A stretch of DNA of 64,000 nt. Source: Rothia halotolerans (GTDB lineage Bacteria; Actinomycetota; Actinomycetes; Actinomycetales; Micrococcaceae). The notes beneath the pieces are model-generated. The model saw nothing but the letters and a program-made list of their open reading frames with translations. It did no database searches and was not told the origin of the DNA. Positions 51,966 through 60,923 of this stretch are shown here, piece by piece; the stretch's first letter is position 1, and each line of letters starts with the position of its first letter. The stretch spans positions 310,001 through 374,000 of the forward strand of contig NZ_NOIU01000001.1 in NCBI RefSeq assembly GCF_004136635.1. The letters are read 5' to 3'. Made by a program: the position numbers and the translations under genes.

Positions 51966-52694
51966 GTGGGAAAGAGCGCCGTCATCGGCAACAAGACGTA
52001 CGAGGTGGTGCTGGGCGCCATCGAGGAGCGGCTCCGCTCGGGCGAGCTGAGCGTGGGGGACCGGCTCCCCTCCGAGCGGGCGATGTCCGAGGAGTTCGGG
52101 ATCTCCCGCACCTCGGTGCGGGAGGCGATCCGGGTGCTGGACGCGATGGGGCTGGTCCGCTCGGGGGTCGGCTCGGGGCCATCGGCGGGCGCCGTCGTGA
52201 TCTCCGAGCCCTCGGCCGCGCTGGGCTGGGGCCTGCGGATGCACCTGGCCTCCCGCTTCCTGCCGGTGGCGGACATGGTCTCCACCCGCGTGCTGCTGGA
52301 GTCCGACGCCGCCGCGAAGGCCGCCGCCGCCTGGTCCGGGGAGCGCGCCGAGGAGGTCCTGGCCCGCGCCGGCCGCGTCCTGGACGAGCTCGACGACCCG
52401 GACCTGCCCGACGCCCGCTTCCACGAGCTCGACGCCCGCTTCCACGTGATGCTCAGCGAGCTGGGCGGCAACGTCGTGGTCGGCACGATCCTGGAGTCGC
52501 TGCGCCAGGCGACCGTGGGCTACGTCCAGGAGGGCGTCCTGCGGCTGACCGACTGGGCCGAGGTGCGGCGCCGTCTGCAGGTCCAGCACCGCGAGATCCT
52601 GGCCGCGGTGGCGGGGCACGACGCCGAGGCCGCGGCCCGCGCCGTGACCGAGCACATCCGCTGGTTCCACGCCCGGGCCTTCCCGGAGGGCTGA
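51966..52694 (+). CDS. FadR-subfamily GntR regulator of lactate genes
   Basis: 242 residues. N-terminal winged helix (KTYEVVLGAIEERLRSGELSVGDRLPSERAMSEEFGISRTSVREAIRVLDAMGL, seen in pieces such as LPSERAMSEEFGISRTSVRE) and a C-terminal FCD helical domain with metal-type residues D-x3-H in ELDARFHVMLSELGGN and later histidines in HREILAAV and TEHIRWFH. By position it is the LldR/LutR-type lactate-responsive repressor of lldP and probably lutABC. GTG 51966 begins 1 nt after the permease stop. Confidence 0.92.
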   Translation: MGKSAVIGNKTYEVVLGAIEERLRSGELSVGDRLPSERAMSEEFGISRTSVREAIRVLDAMGLVRSGVGSGPSAGAVVISEPSAALGWGLRMHLASRFLPVADMVSTRVLLESDAAAKAAAAWSGERAEEVLARAGRVLDELDDPDLPDARFHELDARFHVMLSELGGNVVVGTILESLRQATVGYVQEGVLRLTDWAEVRRRLQVQHREILAAVAGHDAEAAARAVTEHIRWFHARAFPEG

Positions 52695-52826
52695 CCCGGG
52701 CTCCTTCATCCGCGCCGGGACCCGCCTGCTGCACGACGCCGGGTGGGCGGCCGATGTCGCACCCCTCCGTCCGCGCCGGGGCCCGCCGCTAGTGCGTGTC
52801 CGGCCCGTCCTCGGGCGCGGCGCCGC

Positions 52827-53750
52827 TCAGGCGGTGAACTCGGTGCCCGTCAGCCGCTCGTAGGCCTCGACGTAGCGCTGTCGGGTCTTCTCCACGACGT
52901 CGCCCGGCAGCTCCGGCGGCGTCGTCGCCCGGTCCCAGCCGGAGGCGTCCGAGGTGAGCCAGTCCCGCACGTACTGCTTGTCGAAGCTCGCCTGGGCCCT
53001 TCCCGGCTCCCAGGTCGCGCCGTCCCAGAACCGGGAGGAGTCGGGGGTCAGCACCTCGTCGCCGAGGGTCACCTCGCCCCGGTAGGAGTCGAGGCCGAAC
53101 TCGACCTTCGTGTCCGCCAGGACGATCCCGCGCTCCCGGGCCACGGCCTCGGCGGTGGAGTAGATCTGCAGCGTCAGCTCGCGCAGCCGCTCGCCCATCG
53201 AGCGCCCCACGGCCTCGGTCATCTCCTGGAACGTGATGGCCTCGTCGTGCTCGCCCACCTCGGCCTTGCCGGTGGGGGTGAAGATGGGCTCGGCGAGCCG
53301 CGAGCCGTCCACCAGGCCGTCCGGCAGCTCCACGCCGCACACGCTCCCGGAGCGCCGGTACTCGGCGAGCCCGGATCCGGTCAGGTACCCGCGGGCGATG
53401 CACTCGACCGGGAACATCGACAGCGACTTGCAGATCATCGCCCGCCCGCGCACGGCGTCGGGGACCTCGGTGGAGAGCACGTGGTTCGGGATGCCCTCGA
53501 GCTGGCGGAACCACCACAGGCTCAGCTGGGTCAGGATCTTGCCCTTGTCGGGGATCAGGGACGGCAGGACGTGGTCGAAGGCGCTGATGCGGTCGGAGGC
53601 GACCACCATCACGGAGCCGGCCCGGACCTCCGCGTTGTCGGCCAGCGAGGAGCCGGAGACGTCCCACCCCTGGGCGGGCACGTACAGGTCCCGCACCTTC
53701 CCGGAGTAGATGTGCTGCCAGCCCGGGATCTCGACCGGTTCGTGGGACAT
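52827..53750 (-). CDS. purC: phosphoribosylaminoimidazole-succinocarboxamide synthase
   Basis: SAICAR synthetase, purine biosynthesis step 8. 307 residues of the long (yeast/actinobacterial) form. IYSGKVRDLY (ATP grip), ASDRISAFDHVLPSLIPDKG, VECIARGYLTGSG, and LADTKVEFGLD. ATG 53750 has AGGAGCC upstream; 28 nt after the purD stop, so purD-purC form an operon. It is convergent with the GntR gene; the short gap between (52695-52826) holds two ~23-bp imperfect repeats and no gene. Confidence 0.97.
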   Translation of the reverse strand: MSHEPVEIPGWQHIYSGKVRDLYVPAQGWDVSGSSLADNAEVRAGSVMVVASDRISAFDHVLPSLIPDKGKILTQLSLWWFRQLEGIPNHVLSTEVPDAVRGRAMICKSLSMFPVECIARGYLTGSGLAEYRRSGSVCGVELPDGLVDGSRLAEPIFTPTGKAEVGEHDEAITFQEMTEAVGRSMGERLRELTLQIYSTAEAVARERGIVLADTKVEFGLDSYRGEVTLGDEVLTPDSSRFWDGATWEPGRAQASFDKQYVRDWLTSDASGWDRATTPPELPGDVVEKTRQRYVEAYERLTGTEFTA

Positions 53751-53778
53751 AGACGTGGCTCCTGCTCTGCTGCGTCGC

Positions 53779-55071
53779 TTAGGCGGTGGGAATGCTGATC
53801 TCGCCCGCGGCGGCGCGGGCGGCGATGTCGGTGCGGTGCTGGGCGCCGGGCCACGCGATGCGCCCGACCCCCTCGTAGGCCCGGGCCCGGGCCTGCTCCA
53901 GGTCCTCGGCGAGCGCGACGACGGCGAGCACCCGGCCCCCGGCGGTCAGGACGGTCTCGCGCCCCTCGGCGTCGCGTTCGGAGCGGGTGCCGGCGTGCAG
54001 CACCGAGACCCCCTCGAGCGCCTCGGCCTCGGCGATCCCGCTGATCGCGTCCCCCTTCCGGGGCGAGTCCGGGTAGTTCTGGGCTGCCATGACGACGCCG
54101 ACCGCCGGCCGCACGTCCCAGCGGAGCCTCTCCTGCCCGTCCAGCTCCCCGGCCGCCGCGGCGAGCAGCAGCTGCCCGAGCGGCGTCGCGAGCCGGGCCA
54201 GCACGGCCTGGGTCTCCGGATCCCCGAAGCGGGCGTTGAACTCGATGACGCGCAGGCCCCGGCTGGTCACCGCGAGCCCGCAGTAGAGGACGCCGACGAA
54301 GGGCGTGCCGCGCCGGGCCATCGCGTCCACGGTCGGCTGGGCGACCCGGCGGACCACCTCGTCGGTGAAGCCCTCGGGCAGCCAGGGCAGCGGCGTGTAG
54401 GCGCCCATCCCGCCGGTGTTGGGGCCCTGGTCGGCGTCGAAGATGCGCTTGAAGTCCTGGGCCGGGGAGAGCGGGACCGTGTGGGCGCCGTCGCAGATCA
54501 CGAACAGGGAGACCTCGGGGCCGTCCAGGAACTCCTCGATCACCACGGTCGAGCCGGACTCGAAGCAGGAGCGGGCGTGGGCCAGGGCCTCCTCCCGGTC
54601 CTCGGTGACGACGACGCCCTTGCCGGCGGCCAGCCCGTCGTCCTTGACCACGTAGGGCGGCCCGAAGGCGTCGAGGGCCCGGGCGGCGCCCGCCTCGTCG
54701 TGGGCCACGCGCGCCATGGCGGTGGGCACGTCCGCCTCGGCCATGACCTCCTTGGCGAAGGCCTTGGAGCCCTCGAGCCGGGCGGCCTCGGCGCTGGGGC
54801 CGAAGACCGGGAAGCCGGCCTCGCGCAGCGCGTCGGAGACGCCGGCCACCAGGGGCGCCTCGGGGCCCACCACCACGAGGTCCGCGGCCAGGCGCTCGGC
54901 CAGGGCGGTGACCTCCTCGGGGCTGTCGGCGTCGACGGCGTGGGTCCGCACCAGGGCGGCGATGCCGGCGTTGCCCGGCGCGGAGTGCACCTCCGTCACG
55001 GCGGGGTCCCTGAGCAGCGCGCTGATGATTGCGTGTTCACGGCCCCCGGGGCCCAGCACCAAAACCTTCAT
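53779..55071 (-). CDS. purD: phosphoribosylamine--glycine ligase
   Basis: GAR synthetase, step 2 of purine synthesis. 430 residues, ATP-grasp fold. Landmarks: [77 protein letters not shown], and [20 protein letters not shown] 55071; TATGGT on the minus strand (55083-55078) ends 6 nt before it, a leaderless-type promoter. First gene of purD-purC; divergent from the asparaginase gene. Confidence 0.98.
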   Translation of the reverse strand: MKVLVLGPGGREHAIISALLRDPAVTEVHSAPGNAGIAALVRTHAVDADSPEEVTALAERLAADLVVVGPEAPLVAGVSDALREAGFPVFGPSAEAARLEGSKAFAKEVMAEADVPTAMARVAHDEAGAARALDAFGPPYVVKDDGLAAGKGVVVTEDREEALAHARSCFESGSTVVIEEFLDGPEVSLFVICDGAHTVPLSPAQDFKRIFDADQGPNTGGMGAYTPLPWLPEGFTDEVVRRVAQPTVDAMARRGTPFVGVLYCGLAVTSRGLRVIEFNARFGDPETQAVLARLATPLGQLLLAAAAGELDGQERLRWDVRPAVGVVMAAQNYPDSPRKGDAISGIAEAEALEGVSVLHAGTRSERDAEGRETVLTAGGRVLAVVALAEDLEQARARAYEGVGRIAWPGAQHRTDIAARAAAGEISIPTA

Positions 55072-55236
55072 GGAGCAACCATAACGAATCGGCCAGGCCC
55101 CCACCGCCTCGAGGGCCCGGCGCCCGCCCCGCATCCGCCCGTCAGGGCCCGCGGGGGCAGGCCGAGAGATCCCGCCGCGGAGGCCGAGGACGCCGCCGTG
55201 GAGGGTCCGCGGAGCCCGCCGTGGAAGAATGGCCCC

Positions 55237-56277
55237 ATGCAGACTTTCAGCTGGGATGCCGCGGCGGAGCTGGCCGTGGTCGTCAGGAGCGGCTTCACCG
55301 AGTCGAGGCACATCGGCTCGGCCGCCGTCACCGGTCCGGACGGCGGGCTCGTGCACGCCGTCGGGGATCCGGGCGCCCCGGTGTACGCCCGCTCGGCGCT
55401 CAAGCCCTTCCAGGCGATCGCCTCGCTCACCGCCGGCGCGCCCCTGCGCGGGGCGCAGGTCGCCATCGCGGCCGGCTCGCACGCCGGCTCCTTCGAGCAC
55501 ATGACGGTGGTCGCGGGCATGCTCGAGGAGGCGGGGCTGACCCCCGAGGACCTCGCCTGCCCGCCCGCCTACCCGAGCGACCCCCGGGCCCGCGCCTACC
55601 TGCTGGGCCGGGAGAAGCCGAAGCAGCGCATCGCCATGAACTGCTCCGGCAAGCACGCGGCGTTCCTGCGCGCGTGCGTGGAGAACGGCTGGGACACCGC
55701 CGGCTACCTGGACCCCGGGCACCCGCTGCAGCGGCTGGTCATGGAGGTGATCGAGGAGACGACCGGCGCCGCGCCCGCCCACGTCGGCGTCGACGGCTGC
55801 GGCGCGCCGGTCGCGGCGCTCCCGCTCGAGGCCCTGGCCCGCGGCTACGGCCGCCTGGGCAGTGCGATCCGCAACATCGGCGCGGAGGCCCGCACCGCGA
55901 CCCTGGCCACCGCGATGGTGGACTACCCCGAGATGGTCGAGGGGCCGGGACGGCCCGACACCGTGGTCTCGGAGGAGCTCGACGTCGTCGCCAAGCTCGG
56001 CGCCGAGGGGATCCTCGCGGTCGGCACCCGGGAGGGCGCCGGCGTCGCCGTGAAGGTCCTGGACGGCTCCGCCCGCGCCACGACGCTGGTGGCCCTGACG
56101 CTCCTGGCCCGCAGCGGCTTCCTGCCGGGGGACCGCGTCGAGGCCGTGCTGGAGCGGGTGGTCCGCCCGGTCCTCGGCGGTGAGGAGCCGGTGGGGGGCA
56201 TCGAGCTCGGGGCGGCGCTGGCCGGCCGGACCGCCGGCGACGCCGAGGGGGCCGACGCCCCGGGCCGGGAGGCGTGA
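55237..56277 (+). CDS. asparaginase (L-asparaginase II / AsnA-like family, PF06089)
   Basis: 346-residue protein of the Asparaginase_II family (Rhizobium etli-type, distinct from bacterial types I/II). Landmarks: VVRSGFTESRHIGSAAV, YARSALKPFQAIASL, AAGSHAGSFEHMTVV, MNCSGKHAAFLRAC with the conserved Cys-Ser-x-Lys, and GVDGCGAPVAALPL. AAGAAT (55225-55230) is 6 nt before ATG 55237, leaderless type. It overlaps the next gene by a TGATG junction. Biochemical activity in actinobacterial members is little tested. Confidence 0.92.
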   Translation: MQTFSWDAAAELAVVVRSGFTESRHIGSAAVTGPDGGLVHAVGDPGAPVYARSALKPFQAIASLTAGAPLRGAQVAIAAGSHAGSFEHMTVVAGMLEEAGLTPEDLACPPAYPSDPRARAYLLGREKPKQRIAMNCSGKHAAFLRACVENGWDTAGYLDPGHPLQRLVMEVIEETTGAAPAHVGVDGCGAPVAALPLEALARGYGRLGSAIRNIGAEARTATLATAMVDYPEMVEGPGRPDTVVSEELDVVAKLGAEGILAVGTREGAGVAVKVLDGSARATTLVALTLLARSGFLPGDRVEAVLERVVRPVLGGEEPVGGIELGAALAGRTAGDAEGADAPGREA

Positions 56278-56696
56278 TGGCCAAGCGCAGGATCCCCGAC
56301 GACGCCGGCCTGGCCGCCGTCCGCGCCTGGGAGGCCGACCCGGACGGCACCGACCGCAGGACCCTCGCGCTGGCGGTGCGCTACGCTCTGGAGGAGCTGG
56401 CGCACCGGGCGCCGGGCAACTCGGTCGAGGTGAGGGTCCCGCCCTTCGGGGTGACCCAGGCCGTCGAGGGCCCCCGGCACACCCGCGGCACCCCGCCCAG
56501 CGTGGTGGAGACCGACGCGCGGACCTGGCTCGGCCTGGTGACCGGCGCGTCGACGTGGGCCGAGGCCCACGAGGCCGGGGCGCTGGACGCCTCCGGCAAC
56601 CGCAGCGACATCTCCTCCCTCCTGCCCCTGTTCGCGACGCGGACGGCGGCCCGGAGGAGGACCGAGACATCGACGAAGGATACCCAGCAGAGATGA
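56277..56696 (+). CDS. sterol carrier-like family protein
   Basis: 139 residues. ALAVRYALEELAHRAPGNSVEVRVPPFGVTQAV and TDARTWLGLVTGASTWAEAHEAG match the bacterial SCP-2-like (SCP_3) family; the equivalent gene sits before purF in mycobacteria (Rv0807). Function unknown. TGATG overlap with the asparaginase gene and ATGA overlap with the next gene indicate one operon. Confidence 0.85.
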   Translation: MAKRRIPDDAGLAAVRAWEADPDGTDRRTLALAVRYALEELAHRAPGNSVEVRVPPFGVTQAVEGPRHTRGTPPSVVETDARTWLGLVTGASTWAEAHEAGALDASGNRSDISSLLPLFATRTAARRRTETSTKDTQQR

Positions 56697-57172
56697 CCGA
56701 GACCCCGTCCGACCGCCCCGAGCAGGCCCCCGGAGCGAACGGCGAGCGCCCCTCCCCCGCCCCCGAGGAGCGCGAGGCCCCCCAGACCGCCCCGCGGGAG
56801 CGCGAGGTGACGGTGCGCAGCGCCCCCTCCATCGTCGCCTTCATGGTCCTGGGGCTGGTGCTGGGCCTGCTCGTCGCCCTGTTCTCGACGCTGTTCGGCC
56901 CGCCCGACGAGGCCTACACCGGCCCCGCGATCTTCGGCATCCTCGCCGTGATCTTCGGGACCGCCGGCGTCCTGCTGGGGGCGCTGGTGGCCCTGCTGCT
57001 GGACTGGCGCTCCCGGCGCCGGGCGCAGCGCTTCCGGGCCGTGCGCGGGGACGAGGAGCCGAGGACGCCGGAGGACCCCGCCGCCGGCGGCCCCGCCACC
57101 GCCCCCGAGCCCCCGGCCGGCCCGGCTCCCGAGCGCCCCGCGAGGGATCCCGAGGATGGCGGAAGCCGCTAG
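56693..57172 (+). CDS. two-helix membrane protein of unknown function
   Basis: 159 residues: a polar Pro/Glu-rich N-terminal half (~45), two hydrophobic helices (SIVAFMVLGLVLGLLVALFS and IFGILAVIFGTAGVLLGALVALLL) with a basic DWRSRRRAQRFRAVRG at the cytoplasmic end, and a Pro/Ala/Glu-rich tail. No family recognised. Overlaps the SCP-like gene by ATGA. TAGACT at its stop (57170-57175) may be the -10 of purF. Confidence 0.75.
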   Translation: MTETPSDRPEQAPGANGERPSPAPEEREAPQTAPREREVTVRSAPSIVAFMVLGLVLGLLVALFSTLFGPPDEAYTGPAIFGILAVIFGTAGVLLGALVALLLDWRSRRRAQRFRAVRGDEEPRTPEDPAAGGPATAPEPPAGPAPERPARDPEDGGSR

Positions 57173-57238
57173 ACTGGTGCGTGGCCGCCCCACGCGGCCG
57201 CCTCTTCCCTTTCCGCACACCTTCAGGAAGAAGTATTC

Positions 57239-59008
57239 GTGGTTCGTCCGGACGGAAAACTGTCACACGATCTGCTCCCCGGAGAGAAGGGCCCGCAGGA
57301 TGAATGCGGCGTCTTCGGAGTCTGGGCGCCCGGCGAGGACGTCGCGACGCTGACCTACTTCGCCCTCTACGCGCTGCAGCACCGCGGCCAGGAGTCGGCG
57401 GGCATCGCCGCCAGCAACGGCGAGCGCATCTCGGTCTACAAGGACCTGGGCCTGGTCTCGCAGATCTTCGACGAGACCATCCTCAGCACCCTGCGCGGCC
57501 ACATCGCCGTCGGGCACTGCCGCTACGCCACCACGGGCGCGACGACGTGGGCCAACGCCCAGCCGACCCTCGGCTCCACGCCGCACGGCACCGTCTCCCT
57601 GGCCCACAACGGCAACCTGACCAACTCGGCCGACCTCTACGACCGGCTGATCGACAAGTCCGGCTTCCCCTCCGCCGGCGAGGTCGCCCAGGGCAACACC
57701 ACGGACACCGCCCTGGTCACCGCACTGCTCGCCGAGCACCCGCACGACTCCCTGGAGCAGGCCGCCCTGGAGCTGCTGCCCACGCTCAAGGGCGCGTTCT
57801 GCCTGACCTTCATGGACGAGAACACCCTCTACGCGGCCCGCGACCCCTACGGGGTGCGCCCGCTGGTGCTGGGCCGCCTGGAGCGCGGCTGGGTCGTGGC
57901 CTCGGAGTCCGCGGCGCTGGACATCGTCGGCGCGAGCTTCGTCCGCGAGGTCGAGCCCGGCGAGTTCATCGCCGTGGACGAGGACGGCCTGCGCTCGCAG
58001 CGCTTCGCGGAGGCGACGCCGGCCGGCTGCGTCTTCGAGCACGTCTACCTCTCCCGCCCGGACGCGATCATCGACGGCCGCGTGGTCTACGAGTCCCGCG
58101 TCGAGATGGGCCGCCAGCTCGCCCGCGAGCACCGCGTCGAGGCGGATCTCGTCATGCCGACGCCGGAGTCGGGCGTCCCCGCCGCGATCGGCTACGCCGA
58201 GGAGTCCGGAATCCCCTACGGCAACGGCCTGGTCAAGAACGCCTACGTGGGCCGGACCTTCATCCAGCCGACCCAGACGATGCGCCGGATGGGCATCAAG
58301 CTCAAGCTCAACCCGCTGCGCAGCGTGGTGGAGGGCAAGCGCCTGATCGTCATCGACGACTCGATCGTACGAGGCAACACCCAGCGCGCGCTGGTACGCA
58401 TGCTGCGCGAGGCCGGCGCGCGCGAGGTGCACGTGCGCATCTCCTCTCCCCCGGTCAAGTGGCCCTGCTTCTACGGCATCGACTTCGCCTCCCGGGCGGA
58501 GCTGATCGCCAACGGGATGTCCACGGAGGAGATCTGCCAGTCCCTCGGCGCCGACTCGCTCGGCTACATCTCCGAGGACGGCATGATCGAGTCCACCGGG
58601 CAGCCGCGCTCCCGCCTGTGCACCGCGTGCTTCACCGGCGAGTACCCCATCGAGCTGCCCGACGCCGCCCGCCTGGGCAAGAACCTCTTCGACGTCCACC
58701 GCATCCGGCAGGCGCCGCGGCCCGCGGCCTCGGTGCCGGGCGGCCGGTCCGCCGGCGGCGCCGCGGGACGGGCCGCCGCTGGCGTGTCCGCCGCCTCCAG
58801 CGGGGAAGCCGAAGCCGTCGCCCCGGGGGCCTCCGCGCCTGCTCCTGCCGCCCCGTCCGCGCCCGCCGCGGGCGAGCGGACCTCCGAAGCCGCCGCGGCC
58901 GAGGAGGCCGCCGACCTCGCCGCGACCGGCAGCGCCTGCGAGCCGGGCCCCGACTCCGACCTCGAGTCCCTGGTCCTGCCCAAGGACCGGAGGGACGCGC
59001 GGGACTGA
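57239..59008 (+). CDS. purF: amidophosphoribosyltransferase
   Basis: First committed step of purine synthesis: PRPP + glutamine to phosphoribosylamine. 589 residues. Ntn-type glutaminase domain with the catalytic Cys23 (DECGVFGVW, exposed after propeptide removal), HRGQESAGI, HNGNLTN; PRTase domain with LIVIDDSIVRGNT and cysteines of the B. subtilis-type [4Fe-4S] enzyme (LCTACFTGEYPI near the C-terminal end of the core). The last ~100 residues are Ala/Pro/Gly-rich and disordered, beyond the usual ~500 aa. GTG 57239 has AGGAAG 8 nt upstream. Confidence 0.97.
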   Translation: MVRPDGKLSHDLLPGEKGPQDECGVFGVWAPGEDVATLTYFALYALQHRGQESAGIAASNGERISVYKDLGLVSQIFDETILSTLRGHIAVGHCRYATTGATTWANAQPTLGSTPHGTVSLAHNGNLTNSADLYDRLIDKSGFPSAGEVAQGNTTDTALVTALLAEHPHDSLEQAALELLPTLKGAFCLTFMDENTLYAARDPYGVRPLVLGRLERGWVVASESAALDIVGASFVREVEPGEFIAVDEDGLRSQRFAEATPAGCVFEHVYLSRPDAIIDGRVVYESRVEMGRQLAREHRVEADLVMPTPESGVPAAIGYAEESGIPYGNGLVKNAYVGRTFIQPTQTMRRMGIKLKLNPLRSVVEGKRLIVIDDSIVRGNTQRALVRMLREAGAREVHVRISSPPVKWPCFYGIDFASRAELIANGMSTEEICQSLGADSLGYISEDGMIESTGQPRSRLCTACFTGEYPIELPDAARLGKNLFDVHRIRQAPRPAASVPGGRSAGGAAGRAAAGVSAASSGEAEAVAPGASAPAPAAPSAPAAGERTSEAAAAEEAADLAATGSACEPGPDSDLESLVLPKDRRDARD

Positions 59009-59124
59009 GCCCTGCCGCGGGGCCTCGCCGCCCCGCTCCCGTCCGCCCCGGCGTCGTCGTCCCGGCCCCCGATATCCGCCCTTCCAGCACCCGCCCCTGA
59101 CCCATACCCCGAAGGACCCGAAAC

Positions 59125-60276
59125 ATGGCTGATCCCCAGCACCCCGGCAGCGGCCTGACCTACGCCAGCGCCGGCGTCGACGTCGAGGCCGGAGACCGCG
59201 CCGTCGAGCTCATGAAGGACGCCGTCAAGGCCACCCACACGCCCGGCGTGGTGGGCGGGGTCGGCGGCTTCGCCGGGCTGTTCGACGTCTCGGAGCTCAC
59301 CTCCTACCGGCGTCCCTACCTCGCGACCTCGACCGACGGCGTCGGCACCAAGGTCGCGATCGCCCAGGCGATGGACGTGCACGACACCATCGGCTACGAC
59401 CTCGTCGGCATGGTCGTGGACGACATCGTGGTGGTCGGCGCGAAGCCGCTGTACATGACCGACTACATCGCCTGCGGCCGGGTCGTGCCGGAGCGGATCT
59501 CGGACATCGTGCGCGGCATCGCCGGCGCCTGCGAGGCGGCCGGGACGGCCCTGGTGGGCGGCGAGACCGCCGAGCACCCGGGCCTGCTGGGCGAGCACGA
59601 GTACGACGTCGCGGGCGCGGCCACCGGCGTCGTCGAGGCCGACGAGCTGCTCGGCCCGGACCGGGTGCGCCAGGGCGATGTCGTGATCGGCATGGCCTCC
59701 TCCGGCATCCACTCCAACGGCTACTCGCTGGTGCGCAAGGTCGTGAACGTGGCCGGCTGGTCGCTGGACCGCGAGGTCTCCGAGTTCGGCCGCACCCTGG
59801 GCGAGGAGCTCCTGGAGCCCACCCGGGTCTACGCCTCGGACGTGCTCGACCTGGCCCGGGCCTTCCCGGTCCTGGGCGCCGACGGCGAGCAGGGCGCCGG
59901 CGTGCGCGGCTTCAGCCACGTCACCGGCGGCGGGCTCGCCGCGAACCTCGCCCGCGTGCTGCCGCGCGGCCTCGAGGCGCGGATCGACCGCTCGACCTGG
60001 GAGGTCCCGGCGATCTTCCGCGTCATCGGCGAGCTCGGCAAGGTGCCCCAGGCCGACCTGGAGCGCACCCTGAACCTGGGCGTGGGCATGGTCGCGATCG
60101 TGGACGCCTCGGCGGCCGACGCCGCGGTGGCCCACCTGACGGCCCGCGGCGTGCCCGCGTGGACCATGGGCACCGTGGCCGCGGCCGAGCCGCCCGCCGA
60201 GCAGGACGTGGACTACGTGCAGGGGGCCAAGGGCGTCGACGGCGGCGCCGTGCGCCTGCTGGGCTCCTACGCCTGA
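59125..60276 (+). CDS. purM: phosphoribosylformylglycinamidine cyclo-ligase
   Basis: AIR synthetase, purine step 5. 383 residues. LTYASAGVDVEAGDRAV at the N-terminus, TSTDGVGTKVAIAQAM (ATP/PRPP region), DLVGMVVDDIVVVGAKPLYM, VGGETAEHPG, IGMASSGIHSNGYSLVRKV, HVTGGGLAANLARVLP. RBS AAGGA before ATG 59125. Follows purF, an order kept in mycobacteria (Rv0808-Rv0809). Strong terminator follows. Confidence 0.98.
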   Translation: MADPQHPGSGLTYASAGVDVEAGDRAVELMKDAVKATHTPGVVGGVGGFAGLFDVSELTSYRRPYLATSTDGVGTKVAIAQAMDVHDTIGYDLVGMVVDDIVVVGAKPLYMTDYIACGRVVPERISDIVRGIAGACEAAGTALVGGETAEHPGLLGEHEYDVAGAATGVVEADELLGPDRVRQGDVVIGMASSGIHSNGYSLVRKVVNVAGWSLDREVSEFGRTLGEELLEPTRVYASDVLDLARAFPVLGADGEQGAGVRGFSHVTGGGLAANLARVLPRGLEARIDRSTWEVPAIFRVIGELGKVPQADLERTLNLGVGMVAIVDASAADAAVAHLTARGVPAWTMGTVAAAEPPAEQDVDYVQGAKGVDGGAVRLLGSYA

Positions 60277-60360
60277 CCCGTTCCGGGCGGGCGCGTCCGA
60301 TGCCCGCCCGGAACGGCGTCCCAGCTGCGGTGCCGCCCCCCCCCGCTTCACGAGACAGCA

Positions 60361-60397
60361 GAAGGCCCCGGAACATGGGATGTGTTCCGGGGCCTTC
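60361..60397. terminator. bidirectional purM / DUF3073 terminator
   Basis: Perfect 15-bp stem (60361-60375 / 60383-60397) with a 7-nt loop between the convergent purM and DUF3073 genes. The first 12 bases equal those of the tRNA-Pro terminator. A nine-base C run lies upstream at 60336-60344. Confidence 0.88.
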
Positions 60398-60419
60398 TCA
60401 GACACAGGGGGAGTGAGGG

Positions 60420-60629
60420 CTACCGCTCGTCCGAGTACTCCTCGTCATAGGGGTCCTCGTAGTCCGAGTACTCCTCGCGCTCCGCGCTCTCACGCTCGCG
60501 CTCGAAGCCCTGACCGGACTTCGACCCGGTCAGCTCGCGCTCGAGCGCCGAGTAGTCGGTCTGCGGGCTGTAGTACTTCATCTCCCGCGCTTGCCTCGTT
60601 GCCTTAGCCTTTTGACGGCCGCGCCCCAT
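60420..60629 (-). CDS. DUF3073 family protein
   Basis: 69 residues. MGRGRQKAKATRQAREMKYY and SPQTDYSALERELTGS are the DUF3073 signature, a short, highly charged, actinobacteria-specific protein of unknown function, encoded next to purM in mycobacteria (Rv0810c). The C-terminus is an acidic Tyr/Glu/Asp-rich tail. ATG 60629 is preceded by GAGGGGG, 8 nt away; longer upstream frames are rejected. Confidence 0.93.
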   Translation of the reverse strand: MGRGRQKAKATRQAREMKYYSPQTDYSALERELTGSKSGQGFERERESAEREEYSDYEDPYDEEYSDER

Positions 60630-60923
60630 GGCGTGACCCCCTCTTATCGCTCGCTTCCGGACACGCTGATTGGGCACACAGCGAGGCCCCGGAAAATCTG
60701 TCAATCTTTCGTTCCTTAAGGTTACATGTTTTGGCTCGCCTCTGCCCACCGCCGGGTCACGGTAACACGGGCCCGCATTCAGCCGGTGATGAAATCCCAG
60801 CCCCACATCCCTGCGGAAGTGTCGGGCATCACAGTCGAGGACGTCCCGAGTCCCCTCCGCCCGCGGCTCCGGACCTGCAGGGCCCAGCCAGTCCGGCAGC
60901 CCCGCCGCCCGGCGCCTCCGGCC
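60630..60923 (-). promoter_or_regulatory. DUF3073 upstream region
   Basis: 294 bp without a gene. The segment 60690-60735 is A+T-rich. On the minus strand an exact TTGACA (60704-60699) is a likely -35; the -10 at 17 nt spacing (CTGTGT) is weak. A strong dedicated promoter for this small gene is plausible. Confidence 0.4.

Noticed and set aside
60336-60344. Nine-C tract as a phase-variable switch
   Set aside because: It lies between convergent genes after the purM stop, not in a promoter or coding region.
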